A stretch of 18,804 nt of DNA, from NCBI GenBank assembly GCA_910578735.1, contig CAJTSQ010000034.1, positions 1 through 18,804 on the forward strand, in the 5' to 3' direction. Positions 6,710 through 14,100 of this stretch are shown piece after piece (the stretch's first letter is position 1; every line of letters begins with the position of its first letter). Made by a program: the position numbers and the translations under genes. Under the pieces are notes generated by a model. It saw only the letters and a program-made list of their open reading frames with translations. It did no database searches and was not told the origin of the DNA. This DNA comes from an uncultured Oscillospiraceae bacterium. GTDB lineage: Bacteria > Bacillota > Clostridia > Oscillospirales > Oscillospiraceae.

Positions 6710-7921
6710 TTATCCCTCTGTTGTTGCGCCGTGTTTCCGCAGCCACGCCTGGGCCCGAAGGGTGCTTGAATGAACGGGCAGATTCCGGTCCTTCATCTCT
6801 TGGATGGTGGTCTCTACCCCCAGGAGCAGGGCGCTGTCCAGATTTCGGTAGGCCAGCTCCCGCAGCCGCTCCACCCCGTCAAAGTCCCGGTTGGGCTCCA
6901 TGTAGTCGGCCACATAGAGAATCTTCTCCAGAGTGGTCATGTTCTCCTTGGCCGTGGTGTGCCAGAAGATGGCGTCAAATACCTCATCAGGTTCCCCAAA
7001 AACGTGCCGGGCAATACATGCCCCTGTCTTGGAGTGGAGCAGCTTTACCGCCCGGTGCTCCAGCTCATCCAGCTCCACACCGTATTTCTCACACAGCTCC
7101 AACTGCTCCTCCAGCTCCAGATACTTGGTGCAGTCGTGGAGGATACCCGCCCGGCGGGCGTACTCCTCGTCCGCCCCCCAGCGCCGGGCCAGACGGACCG
7201 CCTCCTCCTCGGTGCCCCGGATGTGGCGCACCCGCTTCTGCATCACCATGGAGTAGGAACAGGCCCGCAGCTCGGGGATGTCCAGGTGCTTCAGGTCGGC
7301 ATGGGTGCCGTAGAGACCGTTCATCAGAATATACCCGTATACCGAGGGGTGGAGGTACTCCGCTCCCCCGCCTTGCTCCAGCAGCTCCCGCAGCCGGGTG
7401 GAGGAGATGTCCACCAGGTCTGGGATTTGGGTGGTAACAATCTTCGCCTCGGGGAAGGTCTCCTTCAGATACTCCGCCTGACCGGCAAAGCTTGCCTTGT
7501 TATCCTGTTCGCTCCGGCCGAAGGCGCAGATTCCCGCCTGGGCTAAGATCGATGATGGGTCATGCCACTGGTGGAGGGTAAAAAACATATCCGTCCCCAT
7601 AAGCAGCCACAGCTCCGCGCCGGGGTAGGTCTCTTTCAGCTGGGCCAGGGTGTGGGAGGTGTAGCTCTTGCCCGTCCGGTCCAGCTCTATGGTGGAGACC
7701 TCCACCTTGTCCGGCAGCAGCAGGGCGTCGGCCAGCTTGGCCGCCATGTTTAGCCGGTGCTCCGGGGCCGGGGTGCCCTCCGGCAGCTCCTTGTGGGGGG
7801 GGATGGCCGCCGGGATGATAAGCAGCTTATCCAGCTCCAGCGCGTCGATGGCCGCCCTGGCCGCCGCCAGATGCCCCAGGTGGGGCGGGTTGAAGGTTCC
7901 GCCAAAAACGCCGATTTTCAA
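6710..7921 (-). CDS. nadD: Fused nicotinate-nucleotide adenylyltransferase (NadD) and HD-domain phosphohydrolase (YqeK)
   Basis: One open frame of 403 residues joins two enzymes usually made by adjacent genes. From the TTG start the protein begins MKIGVFGGTFNPPHLGHL, the canonical NadD N-terminus with the HxGH nucleotidyl-transfer motif; MGTDMFF (about 108-114) and DISSTRLR (about 171-178) complete the NadD domain (about 1-200), which makes NaAD in NAD synthesis. From about 215 follows a YqeK domain (symmetrical Ap4A hydrolase, HD family): VRHIRGT, GILHDCTKY (HD at about 262-263), HSKTGACIARHVFG and FWHTTAKENMTTLEKILYVADYMEPNR. I prefer the TTG at 7921 over an in-frame GTG at 7930 because that GTG is part of the GAGGTG ribosome-binding site, which is six bases from the TTG. 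No stop or frameshift is visible at the junction. Confidence 0.93.
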   Translation of the reverse strand: MKIGVFGGTFNPPHLGHLAAARAAIDALELDKLLIIPAAIPPHKELPEGTPAPEHRLNMAAKLADALLLPDKVEVSTIELDRTGKSYTSHTLAQLKETYPGAELWLLMGTDMFFTLHQWHDPSSILAQAGICAFGRSEQDNKASFAGQAEYLKETFPEAKIVTTQIPDLVDISSTRLRELLEQGGGAEYLHPSVYGYILMNGLYGTHADLKHLDIPELRACSYSMVMQKRVRHIRGTEEEAVRLARRWGADEEYARRAGILHDCTKYLELEEQLELCEKYGVELDELEHRAVKLLHSKTGACIARHVFGEPDEVFDAIFWHTTAKENMTTLEKILYVADYMEPNRDFDGVERLRELAYRNLDSALLLGVETTIQEMKDRNLPVHSSTLRAQAWLRKHGATTEG

Positions 7922-7943
7922 CGCGAACACCTCTTTCAGTCCG

Positions 7944-8261
7944 TTATTTTCTTCTGTCGCTCACCAAGACAATTTTATCCTTTTTATCCTTCTTATGGCT
8001 TGGACGATACAAAACGAATTTTGTTCCGATCACCTGGACAATTTCGCTCCGGGTCAGAGGGACCAGCGCCTCCGCCGCCTCCCGGGCCGACATCAGGGAG
8101 TTTTCCAGCACCTTCCCCTTAATCAGCTCCCGGGCCTCCAGGGCGTCGTTGGCCTGCTTGACCAGGTTGTCCCCGATGCCGTCCTTGCCCACGATCAGGA
8201 TGGTATCGATGCTGTTGGCCAGGCCCCGCAGCTGGGCACGCTGTTTGCTTGTTAAATCCAT
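7944..8261 (-). CDS. yhbY: YhbY family RNA-binding protein (CRM domain)
   Basis: 105 residues forming one CRM domain: MDLTSKQRAQLRGLANSID, then ILIVGKDGIGDNLVKQ with the GxxG-type RNA-binding loop, then ALEARELIKGKVLENS and IVQVIGTKFVLYRPSHKKD. The family binds pre-50S ribosomes or rRNA. Its ATG follows the rdgB stop without a gap (TAAATG), with GGAGAGG inside the end of rdgB as ribosome-binding site, and nadD-yqeK follows 22 bases later. The yhbY-nadD-yqeK-rsfS order is a widespread Firmicutes cluster. The Lys/Arg-rich C-terminus fits RNA binding. Confidence 0.93.
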   Translation of the reverse strand: MDLTSKQRAQLRGLANSIDTILIVGKDGIGDNLVKQANDALEARELIKGKVLENSLMSAREAAEALVPLTRSEIVQVIGTKFVLYRPSHKKDKKDKIVLVSDRRK

Positions 8262-8912
8262 TTATTGATCCTCTCCATGAATAATTCCTGTTACGCCGAC
8301 ACTCTTCACCGGGCAGCTCTCATTACCCGATAAATATCGCTCCAGCTGTTCCTTGAACAGCTTTAAAGCGGTCCCCCGGTGGGAGATGGCGTTTTTCTCC
8401 CCGGCGGTGAGCTGGGCGAAGGTCTTTTTCAGCTCCGGGACGAAGAATACCGGATCGTAGCCGAAGCCGCCCTCCCCCATGGGAGCGTAGGCGATGGTGC
8501 CAGGGCACTCCCCCCGGGCGGTGAGTACGTCCCCGTTGGGGAAGCAGCAGGTGATGACGCTGACAAACTTGGCTGTTCGGGTCATCTGACCCCGCATGTT
8601 CTCCAGCAGCAGACGGTAGCGGGCCGCGTCGTCCAGCCCCTCGCCGCCGTACCGGGCGGAGTACACCCCTGGAGCCCCATTGAGGCAGTCCACGCACAGC
8701 CCCGAGTCGTCGGCGATGGCGGGCAGGCCGCTGGCCTCCATCACCGCCTTGGCCTTCAGCAGGGAGTTCTCCTCAAAGGTGGTTCCGGTCTCCTCCACCT
8801 CCAGGTCCACCCCGGCCTCCGCCTCCGAGCAGACCTCCACCCCCAGGTGGGACAGGATATCGTTCATCTCCACCAGCTTCTTCTGGTTCTTGCTGGCCAG
8901 TACCAGCTTCAT
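8262..8912 (-). CDS. rdgB: RdgB/HAM1 non-canonical purine NTP pyrophosphatase
   Basis: 216 residues. It hydrolyses dITP, XTP and ITP to monophosphates to keep damaged purines out of DNA and RNA. Motifs are LASKNQKK (5-12, substrate loop), TTFEENSLLKAKA (44-56), ADDSGL (67-72, catalytic Asp), APGVYSARY (80-88), GEGGFGYDPVFFVPE (146-160) and NAISHRG (174-180). About 20 residues after the usual end (from NESCPVKSV) are an unconserved extension. AAGGGGG lies eight bases before the ATG. It is the first gene of the operon rdgB-yhbY-nadD/yqeK-LCP-rsfS. Confidence 0.95.
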   Translation of the reverse strand: MKLVLASKNQKKLVEMNDILSHLGVEVCSEAEAGVDLEVEETGTTFEENSLLKAKAVMEASGLPAIADDSGLCVDCLNGAPGVYSARYGGEGLDDAARYRLLLENMRGQMTRTAKFVSVITCCFPNGDVLTARGECPGTIAYAPMGEGGFGYDPVFFVPELKKTFAQLTAGEKNAISHRGTALKLFKEQLERYLSGNESCPVKSVGVTGIIHGEDQ

Positions 8913-8927
8913 ACAAGCTTCCCCCTT

Positions 8928-8955
8928 ATTCTACCATATTTTCTCTTTCTGTCTA
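8928..8955 (-). promoter_or_regulatory. Possible promoter of the rdgB operon
   Basis: On the minus strand TAGACA (8955-8950) and TAGAAT (8933-8928) lie 16 bases apart in an AT-rich gap. The expected start near 8921 would leave a very short leader that cuts into the ribosome-binding site, so the call is weak. A second TAGAAT at 8966-8961 has no good -35 box. Confidence 0.3.
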
Positions 8956-9025
8956 TTGATATTCTATTAAATTTTCACCCCGGCACAGGGAGAAAAAACG
9001 AAGTTTTTCCAGAAAGTTCTTTTTG

Positions 9026-9053
9026 GATACTTTTTCTTTCAAGAAAAAGTATC
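9026..9053. repeat. Perfect AT-rich inverted repeat at the ftsY stop
   Basis: Arms of 13 bases (9026-9038 and 9041-9053: GATACTTTTTCTT/AAGAAAAAGTATC) with a two-base loop. The right arm includes two bases of the ftsY stop codon. It would form a hairpin at the 3' end of ftsY mRNA but is followed by A-rich rather than T-rich sequence on the minus strand. A smaller hairpin (AAAAAC-TTC-GTTTTT) ending in six T lies further downstream, near 8992-9008. Together they may end ftsY transcription, although neither is a classic GC-rich terminator. Confidence 0.5.
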
Positions 9054-9921
9054 AAATCAGCGCCTGGGCAAACTCCTGGGCGTCAAAGGGCTTCAAATCG
9101 TCGATGCTCTCGCCCACGCCGGCGTACTTCACCGGCACCCCCAGCTCCTTGGCAATGGCGATGGCGATGCCGCCCTTGGCGGTGCCGTCCAGCTTGGTGA
9201 GGACGATGCCGGTGATTCCGGCGGCCTCCTTGAACTGCTTAGCCTGGATCAGGCCGTTCTGGCCGGTGGTGGCGTCCAGGACAAGGAGGGTCTCCCGGGC
9301 GCAGCCGGGCAGCTCCCGGTCAATCACCCGGGAAATTTTGTTCAGCTCGTTCATGAGATTCTGCTTGTTGTGGAGCCGGCCGGCGGTGTCCACCAGCACC
9401 ACGTCGGCATTCCTCGCCTTGGCGGCAGACATGGCGTCGAAGACCACGGCGGCGGGGTCGGCCCCCTCCTGCTGCTTGATGATGTCCACCCCCGCCCGGT
9501 CAGCCCAGATGGTGAGCTGGTCGGCGGCGGCGGCCCGGAAGGTGTCGGCGGCGCAGAAGATTACCTTTTTCCGCTGGGCCCGGAGCTGATGGCCGATCTT
9601 GCCGATGGTGGTGGTTTTGCCCACCCCGTTCACCCCGATAAACAGCACCACCGAGGGCTTGGTGGACAGGTCCAGGGACAGCTCCCCTGCGCTGAGGGCA
9701 TCGGCGATGACCCGGACCATCACCTCCCGGGCCCCCTCCATGGTCTTGACCCCCTCCGACTTCACCCGGCGGCGCAGCTCCTCCACCAGCTCCAGGGTGA
9801 CGTCCATGCCGGTGTCCGCCAGAATCAGAGACTCCTCCAGCTCGTCATAGAAGTCGTCCGTCAGCTCCGAGCCGAAGCCGGCGAAAATGTTGATCTTTTT
9901 CAGCTTGTCAAAAAAGCCCAT
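9052..9921 (-). CDS. ftsY: Signal recognition particle receptor FtsY
   Basis: 289 residues, a short FtsY lacking the long acidic A domain of proteobacterial forms, as is usual in Firmicutes. It is the GTPase receptor that docks SRP-ribosome complexes at the membrane. The N-terminal MGFFDKLKKINIFAGFG could be the membrane-targeting helix. The four-helix N domain occupies about 20-85. The G domain shows GVNGVGKTTTIGK (96-108), AADTFRAAAADQL (124-136, SRP-GTPase insertion), DTAGR (178-182) and TKLDGTAKGG (242-251), and the C-terminus has GVGESIDDLKPFD. GAGGGAGC precedes the ATG by five bases. It follows the zinc-ribbon gene by 15 bases. Ffh is excluded by the absence of an M domain. Confidence 0.96.
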   Translation of the reverse strand: MGFFDKLKKINIFAGFGSELTDDFYDELEESLILADTGMDVTLELVEELRRRVKSEGVKTMEGAREVMVRVIADALSAGELSLDLSTKPSVVLFIGVNGVGKTTTIGKIGHQLRAQRKKVIFCAADTFRAAAADQLTIWADRAGVDIIKQQEGADPAAVVFDAMSAAKARNADVVLVDTAGRLHNKQNLMNELNKISRVIDRELPGCARETLLVLDATTGQNGLIQAKQFKEAAGITGIVLTKLDGTAKGGIAIAIAKELGVPVKYAGVGESIDDLKPFDAQEFAQALI

Positions 9922-9936
9922 GGTTTGCTCCCTCTC

Positions 9937-10242
9937 TTACCAGTTCTCATTTTTTGCCCCGCATCGGGGGCACTTGGGGTAGTCCATCTCGTACAGGGTC
10001 CCGCAGCCGGGGCAGCGGGTCCGGGCAATGTTTCCGGACTCCTCTCCCTCATCGTCAAAGAAGTCCCTACGGAAAAACTCCAGTTTTCCACATCTGGGGC
10101 AGGTAAAGATGTCCGTCTCCAGCGCCCCGGCCACCAGATTGGGCAGGTCACCCAGCAGCCAGCCGGTCTGGCCCAGCTGTATTTTTTCCCGTGCGACAAA
10201 TTCCATCTCTACGCCGCAGCGCAGACACTTCAATTTTTCCAT
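9937..10242 (-). CDS. Small protein with two predicted zinc ribbons
   Basis: 101 residues from the ATG at 10242 (MEKLKCLRCGVEM). It has four CxxC knuckles at 6-9 (CLRC), 48-51 (CPRC), 77-80 (CPGC) and 91-94 (CPRC), enough for two zinc-binding ribbons. Between the first and second pair is a less polar stretch, WLLGDLPNLVAGALETD; an acidic patch (FFDDEGEESG) follows the second knuckle. A GTG three bases earlier is a possible but less likely start, being followed at once by ATG. GGAGAGG in the end of the upstream gene serves as ribosome-binding site. It lies two bases or so after the TM/zinc-ribbon gene and 15 bases before ftsY, so the three are probably co-transcribed. I recognise no named family; a nucleic-acid or protein-binding adaptor role is only inferred. 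Confidence 0.8.
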   Translation of the reverse strand: MEKLKCLRCGVEMEFVAREKIQLGQTGWLLGDLPNLVAGALETDIFTCPRCGKLEFFRRDFFDDEGEESGNIARTRCPGCGTLYEMDYPKCPRCGAKNENW

Positions 10243-10245
10243 CAC

Positions 10246-10542
10246 TCAGCCCTCTCCTTCCATTTTCTCCCCGCACCAGGGGCAGAACTGCCCCCATTCA
10301 AAGCTCTCGGGCAGCCCCTTGCCGCAGTGGACACAGAAATCGGGGGCGTCCTCCTCGCCGTCCCCGCCGGCGGGTACGCTCTGACTGCTCTGGGCGCTCT
10401 GCGACAGGTCCGCCGGGGGCTTGGGGATGACCTGACCCAAGCCCCAGAATACAAACTTGATGCCGATGAACAGCACAACGATCAGGGCAATTCCCCCGAC
10501 AATCATTTTCCAGTCACCGGATTTTTTCTTGTTTTCGTTCAC
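10246..10542 (-). CDS. Membrane-anchored zinc-ribbon protein
   Basis: 98 residues from a GTG at 10542 (MNENKKKSGDWKMIVGG), chosen because AGGAGGG lies six bases upstream; an upstream reading to 10581 would begin inside the repeat region. A basic N-terminus precedes a membrane helix at about 13-36. A Ser/Gln/Pro linker (about 38-60) leads to a C-terminal zinc ribbon with CVHC (70-73) and CPWC (87-90). This resembles the many small 'zinc-ribbon plus membrane helix' proteins of Clostridia with no assigned role. The topology is uncertain: the ribbon would be cytoplasmic only if the helix is reversed relative to the positive-inside rule. It is followed within a few bases by the second zinc-ribbon gene. 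Confidence 0.78.
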   Translation of the reverse strand: MNENKKKSGDWKMIVGGIALIVVLFIGIKFVFWGLGQVIPKPPADLSQSAQSSQSVPAGGDGEEDAPDFCVHCGKGLPESFEWGQFCPWCGEKMEGEG

Positions 10543-10565
10543 GGTTTTCCCTCCTGCGTATAAAC

Positions 10566-10619
10566 GGAATCCCCCCGCCACTTCGTGGCCCTCCCCCCTT
10601 TAGCAAGGGGGGCTTTTTT
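10566..10619 (-). repeat. Type 2 hairpin element, copy 1
   Basis: Begins GGAATCCCCCC, then a GCCAC-TTC-GTGGC hairpin, then CCCCCC-TTTAGCAA-GGGGGG followed by six T. On the plus strand the T-run gives it a terminator shape. Assigned to the minus strand because its reverse complement has the same order of parts as type 1. Confidence 0.85.
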
Positions 10620-10647
10620 ATGTGGAACGTTGCTGGTCTCCTCCAAA

Positions 10648-10699
10648 GGCCCCCTTGCCAAAGGGGGCTGGCACGGCGAAGCCGTGACTGGGGGATTCC
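10648..10699 (+). repeat. Type 1 hairpin element, copy 1
   Basis: GGCCCCCTTGCCAAAGGGGG hairpin, then a CACGGCTTCGCCGTG-type hairpin (CACGGC-GAA-GCCGTG), then ACTGGGGGATTCC. Together with type 2 copy 1 it forms a 134-bp unit with inverted ends (10566-10699). Confidence 0.88.
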
Positions 10700-10783
10700 A
10701 TTCAACGAAACGCCTTCCCTTCCCCGTCCAGCACCTCTTAGCAGGGGACCTTTCTATGTAAAAGGCTGTTGTTCTCCCCCAAA

Positions 10784-10835
10784 GGCCCCCTTGCCAAAGG
10801 GGGCTGGCACGGCGAAGCCGTGACTGGGGGATTCC
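10784..10835 (+). repeat. Type 1 hairpin element, copy 2
   Basis: Identical over 52 bases to the copy at 10648-10699; second copy of the 136-bp tandem unit. Confidence 0.88.
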
Positions 10836-10919
10836 ATTCAACGAAACGCCTTCCCCTCCCCGTCCAGCACCTCTTAGCAGGGGACCTTTCTATGCAAAAG
10901 GCTGTTGTTCTCCTCCAAA

Positions 10920-10974
10920 GGAATCCCCCCGCCACTTCGTGGCCCTCCCCCCTTTAGCAAGGGGGGCTTTTTTT
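10920..10974 (-). repeat. Type 2 hairpin element, copy 2
   Basis: Same as 10566-10619 with seven T at the end. It starts exactly where a third 136-bp unit would begin. Confidence 0.85.
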
Positions 10975-11000
10975 GCGTAAGGTTGTTGTTCTCCTCTAAA

Positions 11001-11024
11001 GGCCCCTTTTAGCAGGGGGGCTTT
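11001..11024. repeat. Degenerate hairpin remnant
   Basis: GGCCCCTTTTAGCAGGGGGGC-TTT resembles the right half of a type 2 element with its left half missing. Both sides carry the linker sequence, so it looks like a deletion product. Confidence 0.65.
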
Positions 11025-11054
11025 GTATGCGTAAGGCTGTTGTTCTCCTCCAAA

Positions 11055-11106
11055 GGCCCCCTTGCCAAAGGGGGCTGGCACGGCGAAGCCGTGACTGGGG
11101 GATTCC
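11055..11106 (+). repeat. Type 1 hairpin element, copy 3
   Basis: Same 52-base sequence as the other type 1 copies. It ends three bases from the smc stop codon, so the smc message carries these hairpins as its 3' end. Confidence 0.88.
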
Positions 11107-11109
11107 GCC

Positions 11110-14100
11110 TCAGCGGATGTTCAGCTCCTTCTCCACGTCATTCAAATTGATGGTGAGCATCCGGCTCACCCCCTGCTCCTGCATGGTGACGCCGTAGAGA
11201 ACGTCGGCCTCCTCCATGGTGCCTCGGCGGTGGGTGATGACGATAAACTGTGTCCTGGCTGACATGTTGCGCATATAGTGGGCGAAGCGCACCACGTTGC
11301 TGTCGTCCAGAGCGGCCTCGATCTCGTCCATCACCACGAAGGGGGTGGGCCGCACCTTTAAAATGGCAAAGTACAGGGCAATGGCCACAAAGGCCTTCTC
11401 CCCGCCGGACAGCAGAGTGATGATTTTCAGCGCCTTGCCCGGCGGCTGGACCTTGATCTCGATACCGCAGTTGAGGATGTCCTCCGGGTCCTCCAGCTCC
11501 AGGGTGGCCTTGCCGCCGCCGAACAGCTCCAAAAAGGTCTGTCCGAAGGCCTCGTTGATGGTGGTAAACTCCCGCTGGAAGATGGTCTTCATCTCGTTGG
11601 TGATGCCGGCGATGATCTCCTCCAGCTCCTTTTTGGCCTTGTCCACGTCGTCCCGCTGGTCGGTGAGGTAGGTATATCGCTCGTTGACCCGCTGGAACTC
11701 CTCGATGGCCCCCACGTTCACATTGCCCAGTCCGGAGATGGACCGTTTTAGCTCGGCAATGCGGCGGCTGGCCTTCTGGACCGACTCGATCTCCACCCGC
11801 TGCTGGCGGGCGGCCTCGTGGCTCAGCTCGTAGGTCTCCCACAATTTGTCCAGCAGCTGCTTTTCCTCCATGGAGGCGGACACCCGCCGCTGGTCCAGCC
11901 GGGAGACCTCCCCCTCGGTGCGCAGCAGCTCCTCATTCAGGGACTGGCTCTCCTTGGTGGCCTTGATCCGCTGGCCCTCCAGGTCGAGCTTCTCCTGGTT
12001 CAGCCGGGCGATGGCTTCGTTCTGCCGTTCGTTCTCCCCCTTCAGGGCGGACAGGGCCTCCTCCTTTTGGGCAATTTCCTGGGTGAGACCGGCGTTTTTC
12101 TCCTCATAATCGGCCATGAGGGCCCGGCTCTGGTCCCGGTCGCCGGCCATGCTGGCCTTGAGGTGTTCCAGCTCAGACAGGCCGGAGCGGGTGGCCTCCC
12201 GCTCCGCCTCCAGGGCGGCCTGGGCGGCGGTGAGGGCGGCAACCTCCTGGGCGATGCGGGCGGACCGGTCCTGAACCTCGCTCTGGCCCCGGGCCTTGCC
12301 CTCGGCCTCGCTGCGCAGGGCGGCGGTCTCCCCCTCCAGGGTCTGGATGCGGGCCCGGGCCGCCTGGGTGTCGGCCTCGATCTGGGCGGAACGGCTTTTC
12401 AGCTGCTCCAGCTCCTCCCGATGGCTCTCCCCCTGACGCTCCAGCTCAGCGGCCACGGTGCGCCGCTGGGACAGCTCGCCCTCCGCCTTGAGGATGGCGT
12501 CCTCCCACTGGCGCAGCTGAGCCTGGGCAGTCTCCAGCTCGTAGGCGGCGGCGGTGGACTCCCGCTCCGCCTCGGCCAGGGCCTTTGTCCCCTCGGCCAC
12601 CCGTGTGCGAATATCCCCCAGCTGGCTGTTCAGCCGCTCCAGCTCGTTGGCCCGGCTCAAAATTCCGGCGCTGCGGCTGGCCGAGCCGCCGGTCATGGAG
12701 CCGCCGGGGTTGAGCACCTGGCCGTCCAGGGTGACGATGCGGAACTTATAGCCATACTTCCGGGCGGCGGCGATGGCGGCGTCCAGATTCTCCATAACGG
12801 CCACCCGGCCCAGCAGGTTGGAAAAGACGTTTTGATATCTGGGGTCGAAGGAGATGAGCCTGTTGGCCACCCCCACGAAGCCGGGCTCCTTTTCCAGGGC
12901 GTCCCCCTCCTTGAGAAAGCCCGGGCGGATGGAGCTGAGGGGCAGGATGGTGGCCCGGCCCCCGTCCCGGCGCTTCAGGTACTGGATGACCGCCTTGCCG
13001 TCCTCCTCCCGGTCCACCACCAGGTTCTGCATGGCCCCGCCCAGAGCGGTCTCGATGGCCACGGTGTACCGGTCGGGCACCTTTAACAGGTCGGCCACCG
13101 GGCCGTGGATACCGTGGAGCGCTCCCCGCTGGGCCTCGCCCATCACCAGCTTGACTGCCCTGGTGTAGCCCTCGTGCTCCTTCTCCATCTCGGTGAGGAG
13201 CTTTATTCTGGAGGTGAGGGCGTTCTCCTCCATTTGCAGCTTCATGTGGGCATCCCTGGTCTGGTCCCACTTCTTCTTTCGGGCGTCCATCCGCAGCTGG
13301 TAGCCCTGGATCACGTTTTTAACCGCGTCCCGCTCCTCCACGGCGTCGTCATATTTCCGTTGGGCGGCACGGGACTCTTTCTTAGCCTCCTCCAGCCGGT
13401 CCTCCAGCTCGTTGGCCTCCCTGCGGACCGCGCCGTCCCGGTCCATAACCTCCTGGGCGGCGGCGGCCAGGGCGGACAGCAGGGCCTTGGCCTCAGCGGC
13501 CCCGGCGGTGCCCAGGTCGGCCTGACTGCGCAGCTCCTCCAGCTCCTTGGCCAGGGTCCCCGCCGAGCGGGCGGCCTCCTCCGCCTCCCGGCCCTTGGCG
13601 GTGAGGGCGGCGCGCCCCTCCTCCAGCTGGGCCTCGATCTCGGCCAGGCGCGCTTTCCGCTGGTCAATCTGCTCCGACAGGGAGCCCTCCCGGCCCTCCT
13701 GCTGCTCCAGGTCGGCCCGGATGCGCTGGGCCGACTCCAGGTTGTGCTGGATGCTGCTCTTTAACACGGCGATGGCCGACTCCAGCTCGTTGGTCTTGGC
13801 CTGACGGCCCTGCATCTCGAAGCGGAGGCGGTCGGCCTCCACGTCCTTGCTCCGCATCTCCTCGGAAAACTGCTCGGCGGCGGCGTAGGCCTTCTCCTGG
13901 GCCACCTTGACCTCCTCCCGGCGGCGGACGGCCTCCTGATAGTCGGCCTCCAGCTTAATATTGTTGGCCCGGATGCGCTCCAGGGTGTCCAGCCAGACGG
14001 AAATCTCCAGCCCCCGCAGCTCGTCCCGGAGGACCAGGAACTTTTTCGCCTTCTCGCTCTGCTCCCGGAGGGGCTCTACCTGGAGCTCCAGCTCTGAAAT

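Larger units (their letters stand above)
10648..10919 (+). repeat. 136-bp tandem direct repeat (two copies)
   Basis: Copy A 10648-10783 and copy B 10784-10919 differ at only a handful of positions (for example near 10719, 10760 and 10778). Each holds one type 1 element, a 45-base segment with CCGTCCAGCACCTCTTAGCAG, and the linker. Near identity indicates recent duplication or slippage. Confidence 0.88.
10566..11106. repeat. Composite array of hairpin repeat elements (MITE/REP-like)
   Basis: This 541-bp stretch between smc and the zinc-ribbon genes contains no gene. It begins GGAATCCCCC and ends GGGGGATTCC, i.e. inverted ends. Inside are three copies of a 52-bp element (type 1), two copies of an inverted 54-55-bp element (type 2), one remnant, and a roughly 30-base linker (core GGCTGTTGTTCTCCTCCAAAGG) seen five times. 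Positions 10648-10783 and 10784-10919 are a near-identical 136-bp direct tandem repeat. Each element folds as a strong C5/G5 hairpin plus a second smaller hairpin. Such elements are non-coding and dispersed in related genomes as I recall, but this cannot be checked here. Confidence 0.85.

Noticed and set aside
7919..7930. GTG at 7930 as the NadD start
   Set aside because: That GTG is part of the GAGGTG ribosome-binding site; the TTG at 7921 gives the standard MKIGVFGGTFNPPHLGH start at good spacing.
10514..11081. Several short reading frames on both strands in the repeat region (for example proteins starting MNGIPQSRLRRASPLWQGG)
   Set aside because: They are translations of the hairpin repeats; the same peptide recurs because the DNA recurs. 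No coding signal or sensible ribosome-binding site.
10566..11106. Possible CRISPR array
   Set aside because: The repeats are not evenly spaced with unique spacers; the spacers themselves are repeated, units occur in both orientations, and no cas genes are present.
11818..13086. 422-codon plus-strand frame inside smc
   Set aside because: Antisense to the smc coiled coil; low-complexity Leu/Gly/Gln composition is the mirror of Glu/Ala/Arg codons. smc is intact on the other strand.
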